Source: Physcousia sp015060555 (lineage in GTDB: Bacteria > Bacteroidota > Bacteroidia > Bacteroidales > Bacteroidaceae). From it: DNA of 64,000 bases. A program made the translations under genes and the position numbers. Numbering within the stretch: position 1 is the first letter of the stretch; every line of letters starts with the position of its first letter. Below the pieces are notes generated by a model. It made no database searches. It was not told where the DNA came from and saw only the letters and a program-made list of their open reading frames with translations. The stretch covers positions 1 to 64,000 of the forward strand of contig SUYG01000015.1 in the NCBI GenBank assembly GCA_015060555.1, in the 5' to 3' direction. Positions 61,488 through 64,000 of the stretch are shown piece after piece.

Positions 61488-63074
61488 TCAAATATCGTAG
61501 GCGTGCTTGGGGTAATCGACGGTGTAGTGGAGGCCGCGGCTTTCCTTGCGCTCGATGGCCTGACGGGTGATGAGATAGCCGACATTGACCATGTTGCGGA
61601 GCTCGCAGATGTCCTTGGAGGCTTTCACGCGCTTGAAGAGTTCTTCGGTCTCCTCGTAGATGATGTCGAGGCGCGTCCAGGCGCGATGGAGGCGCAGGTC
61701 GGAGCGTACGATGCCGACGTAGTTGGACATAATCTGCCCGACCTCCTTCATGTCCTGTGCGATGAGCACTTTCTCCTCGTTGGTCAGCGTGCCCTCGTCG
61801 TTCCACTCGGGCACCTGCGTGTTGAACTGGTAGTCATCGATGTGTGCGATGCTGTGTTCTGCGGCCTTGTCGGCATAGACGACGGCTTCGATGAGGGAGT
61901 TCGAGGCGAGGCGGTTGCCGCCGTGCAGACCCGTGCATGAGCACTCGCCGACGGCGTAGAGGCGGTGGATGGAGCTCTCGCCGTTGAGATCCACCTTGAT
62001 GCCACCGCACATGTAGTGGGCGCAGGGCACCACGGGGATGTACTGCTTGGTGATGTCGATGCCTATGCTGAGGCACTTGGCGTAGATGTTGGGGAAGTGG
62101 TGCTTGGTCTCCTCGGGGTCTTTATGGGTGACGTCGAGGCAGACGTGGTCGATGCCGTGGATCTTCATCTCCTTGTCGATGGCACGGGCCACGATGTCGC
62201 GGGGTGCCAGCGAGAGGCGCTTGTCGTACTTCTGCATGAACTCCTCGCCGTTGGGCAGGCGCAGGATGCCGCCGTAGCCACGCATGGCTTCGGTGATGAG
62301 GTAGGCGGGATGCGTCTCGGCGGGGTTGTAGAGCGCTGTGGGGTGGAACTGCACGAACTCCATGTCCTTGACAATGCCCTTGGCGCGATAGACCATGGCG
62401 ATGCCGTCGCCCGTGGCGATGTTGGGATTCGTGGTGGTGGCATAGACGGCACCTGTGCCGCCGGTGGCCATCAGCGTGACGCGCGAGAGGAAGGTGTCTA
62501 TCTTATGCGTGTCGGGGTCGAGGACATAGGCGCCGTAGCACTCGATGTCGTTCATGTGGCGGTTGACCTCGCGGCCGAGGTGGTGCTGTGTGATGATTTC
62601 CACGGCGAAGTGGTTCTCCAGCACGGTGATGCGCTTGTTGCGGCGCACGGCACGGATGAGGCCCTGCTGGATCTCGTGGCCCGTGTCGTCGGCATGGTGG
62701 AGGATGCGGAACTCGCTGTGGCCGCCTTCGCGGTGGAGGTCGAACTCACCGTCGTCGTTCTTGTCGAAGTGCACGCCCCATTTCACGAGATCGGCGATGC
62801 CCTTGGGCGCGTTCTTCACCACCTGCTCCACGGCGGCGGGGTCGCTGATGAAGTCGCCGGCCACCATCGTGTCGTGGATATGCTTCTCGAAATTATCTAC
62901 TTTCAGGTTGGTGACTGATGCCACGCCGCCCTGTGCCTTGTCCGTATTGGCCTCGTCGATGGTCGTCTTGCAGATGAGAGCCACCTTGCCCTTGCCGCTT
63001 TGCGCCACCTTGAGGGCATAACTCATTCCGGCTACACCTGAGCCGATGATGAGGAAATCGAATTTACGTATCAC
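61488..63074 (-). CDS. nadB: L-aspartate oxidase
   Basis: A 528-residue flavoprotein oxidising L-aspartate to iminoaspartate for NAD synthesis. It has the FAD-binding GSGVAGMSYAL, the TDKAQGGVASV block, HREGGHSEFRILHHADDTG, the capping-domain FVQFHPTALYNP, MCGGIKVDLNGES and GLHGGNRLASNSLIEAVVYA. It starts with GTG. A -7 box (63125-63132) lies 51 bases upstream. NadA and NadC are not in the window. It is divergent from the fumarase gene. Confidence 0.95.
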   Translation of the reverse strand: MIRKFDFLIIGSGVAGMSYALKVAQSGKGKVALICKTTIDEANTDKAQGGVASVTNLKVDNFEKHIHDTMVAGDFISDPAAVEQVVKNAPKGIADLVKWGVHFDKNDDGEFDLHREGGHSEFRILHHADDTGHEIQQGLIRAVRRNKRITVLENHFAVEIITQHHLGREVNRHMNDIECYGAYVLDPDTHKIDTFLSRVTLMATGGTGAVYATTTNPNIATGDGIAMVYRAKGIVKDMEFVQFHPTALYNPAETHPAYLITEAMRGYGGILRLPNGEEFMQKYDKRLSLAPRDIVARAIDKEMKIHGIDHVCLDVTHKDPEETKHHFPNIYAKCLSIGIDITKQYIPVVPCAHYMCGGIKVDLNGESSIHRLYAVGECSCTGLHGGNRLASNSLIEAVVYADKAAEHSIAHIDDYQFNTQVPEWNDEGTLTNEEKVLIAQDMKEVGQIMSNYVGIVRSDLRLHRAWTRLDIIYEETEELFKRVKASKDICELRNMVNVGYLITRQAIERKESRGLHYTVDYPKHAYDI

Positions 63075-63124
63075 GTTGCTTCTTGACGTTTAAAAGATTC
63101 AACTGAAAAGCTCAAATTTGAGCA

Positions 63125-63132
63125 CAAAAGTA
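63125..63132 (-). promoter_or_regulatory. Promoter -7 box for nadB
   Basis: TACTTTTG on the minus strand upstream of the GTG start. Confidence 0.55.
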
Positions 63133-63217
63133 GGAGAAAATGTGAAGCCACGCAATAATCGCGGTGAAAAAAGATGATTTTTCGCTCAATTTTTATGATA
63201 TGAAAAAGAAAAAGCTC

Positions 63218-63225
63218 TATCTTTG
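63218..63225 (+). promoter_or_regulatory. Promoter -7 box for the fumarase gene
   Basis: TATCTTTG about 90 bases before the ATG; divergent with the nadB promoter. The leader has AAACGCTAAACG/AACGTT-type short repeats. Confidence 0.6.
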
Positions 63226-63314
63226 TGCACAAATTGAGCGCCTAAACACTCAACGTTCATCAAAACTCACTAAATATTCATCGCTAAACGCTAAACGTTA
63301 AACGAATCAAGACT

Positions 63315-64000
63315 ATGGCTACAGCACCCGATTTCAAGTACGCCCCGATGTTTCAGCTGGGCGAAGACAAAACCGAATACCGCCTTCTGACGAAGGAGGG
63401 CGTCACCACTTCCTCTTTCGAGGGCAAGGAGATTGTGAAGGTCTCCCCTGAAGCCCTGACACTGCTGGCCCAGCAGGCCTTCCACGATGTGGAGTTCATG
63501 CTGCGCCGCGAGCACAACCTGCAGGTGGCCGCCATCCTCGATGACCCCGAGGCCAGCGAGAACGACAAGTACGTGGCCCTGCAGTTCCTGCGCAACGCCG
63601 AGGTGGCCGCCAAGGGCATCCTGCCCTTCTGCCAGGACACCGGCACCGCCATCATCCACGGCGAGAAAGGCCAGCAGGTGTGGACGGGCTTCGAGGACGA
63701 AGAGGCGCTCTCACGCGGCGTCTTCAACACCTTCACGCAGGACAACCTGCGCTACTCGCAGAATGCCCCCCTGAACATGTACGACGAGGTCAACACGCGC
63801 TGCAACCTGCCCGCACAGATTGACATCGAGGCCACCGAGGGCGCCGAATACCGCTTCGTGATGGTCGCCAAGGGCGGCGGCTCGGCCAACAAGACCTATT
63901 TCTACCCGATGACCAAGGCCACCATCCAGAACGAGGGCACCCTCATCCCCTTCCTCGTGGAGAAGATGAAGAGTCTCGGCACCGCAGCCTGCCCGCCCTA
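63315..64000 (+). CDS. Class I fumarate hydratase, 5' part (runs off the window)
   Basis: The first 228 codons of an iron-sulfur fumarase that interconverts fumarate and malate. It begins MATAPDFKYAPMFQLGEDKT and shows LPFCQDTGTAI, whose Cys is a [4Fe-4S] ligand in class I fumarases, and VAKGGGSANKTYFYPMTKAT. The C-terminal half, with the remaining cluster ligands, is outside the window. Fumarase fits the anaerobic reductive branch of the TCA cycle in Bacteroidales. Confidence 0.92.
   Translation, partial: MATAPDFKYAPMFQLGEDKTEYRLLTKEGVTTSSFEGKEIVKVSPEALTLLAQQAFHDVEFMLRREHNLQVAAILDDPEASENDKYVALQFLRNAEVAAKGILPFCQDTGTAIIHGEKGQQVWTGFEDEEALSRGVFNTFTQDNLRYSQNAPLNMYDEVNTRCNLPAQIDIEATEGAEYRFVMVAKGGGSANKTYFYPMTKATIQNEGTLIPFLVEKMKSLGTAACPP

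Overview
The window reads as a chromosomal segment of a GC-rich member of the Bacteroidales, most likely a Prevotella-like gut or rumen bacterium. The evidence is the repeated Bacteroidetes promoter -7 box (TAnnTTTG) ahead of many genes, the near absence of Shine-Dalgarno sites, the dense carbohydrate-active enzyme content, two secreted hydrolases sharing a Prevotella-type C-terminal tail, and family members typical of Bacteroidales (DUF4292, Wzi-like barrel, Cthe_2159-type lipoprotein). No phage, plasmid, transposase or CRISPR array is visible. All names rest on motif recognition by eye; no database search was run.

Layout. 0.3-15.2 kb: six secreted polysaccharide-degrading enzymes in one direction (CE6-CE1 bifunctional esterase, GH95, GH43-CBM6-esterase, GH97-DUF3237, GH2, GH27). 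They suit removal of acetyl, feruloyl, L-galactosyl/fucosyl, arabinosyl/xylosyl and galactosyl decorations from complex glucuronoarabinoxylan. 15.3-18.3 kb: a Wzi-like barrel, a YbhN-type flippase, and tRNA-Lys with a duplicated 3' end and terminator. 18.3-24.1 kb: an operon for L-fucose/L-galactose (L-galactose dehydrogenase-like reductase, COG3618 lactonase, FucI, FucP, mutarotase). 24.1-34.9 kb: TolC, a two-component system, and a MacAB-like ABC efflux set. 35.2-41.4 kb: a 2048-residue nonribosomal peptide synthetase (A-T-C-A-T-reductase) preceded by two arrays of 22-bp tandem repeats. 41.9-51.5 kb: a Cthe_2159-type lipoprotein, L-galactonate dehydrogenase-like enzyme, UxaB, GH31, a GH16 deletion remnant and UxaA. 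51.5-64 kb: dGTPase, GH43-PL10 fusion, Dut, TPR lipoprotein, DUF4292 lipoprotein, EnvC-like protein, GH43, a candidate structured RNA, NadB, and the start of a class I fumarase.

How it works together. The reductase and lactonase at 18-20 kb plus the dehydrogenase, UxaB and UxaA at 44-51 kb would form the full route L-galactose -> L-galactonolactone -> L-galactonate -> D-tagaturonate -> D-altronate -> 2-keto-3-deoxygluconate, while the GH95 enzyme at 2.3 kb could release the sugar. The same region also encodes the L-fucose isomerase/permease/mutarotase route.

The most unusual structural feature is a family of G/C-rich composite elements with inverted ends. They fill almost every gap in the fuc operon and in the regulator/ABC genes, begin at the upstream stop codon, and run in frame into the next gene so that they supply its start codon and N-terminal leader. 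Related pieces are translated inside tolC, uxaB, uxaA and the histidine kinase. The second highlight is the unexplored NRPS, whose first adenylation domain lacks the usual amino-group-binding Asp.
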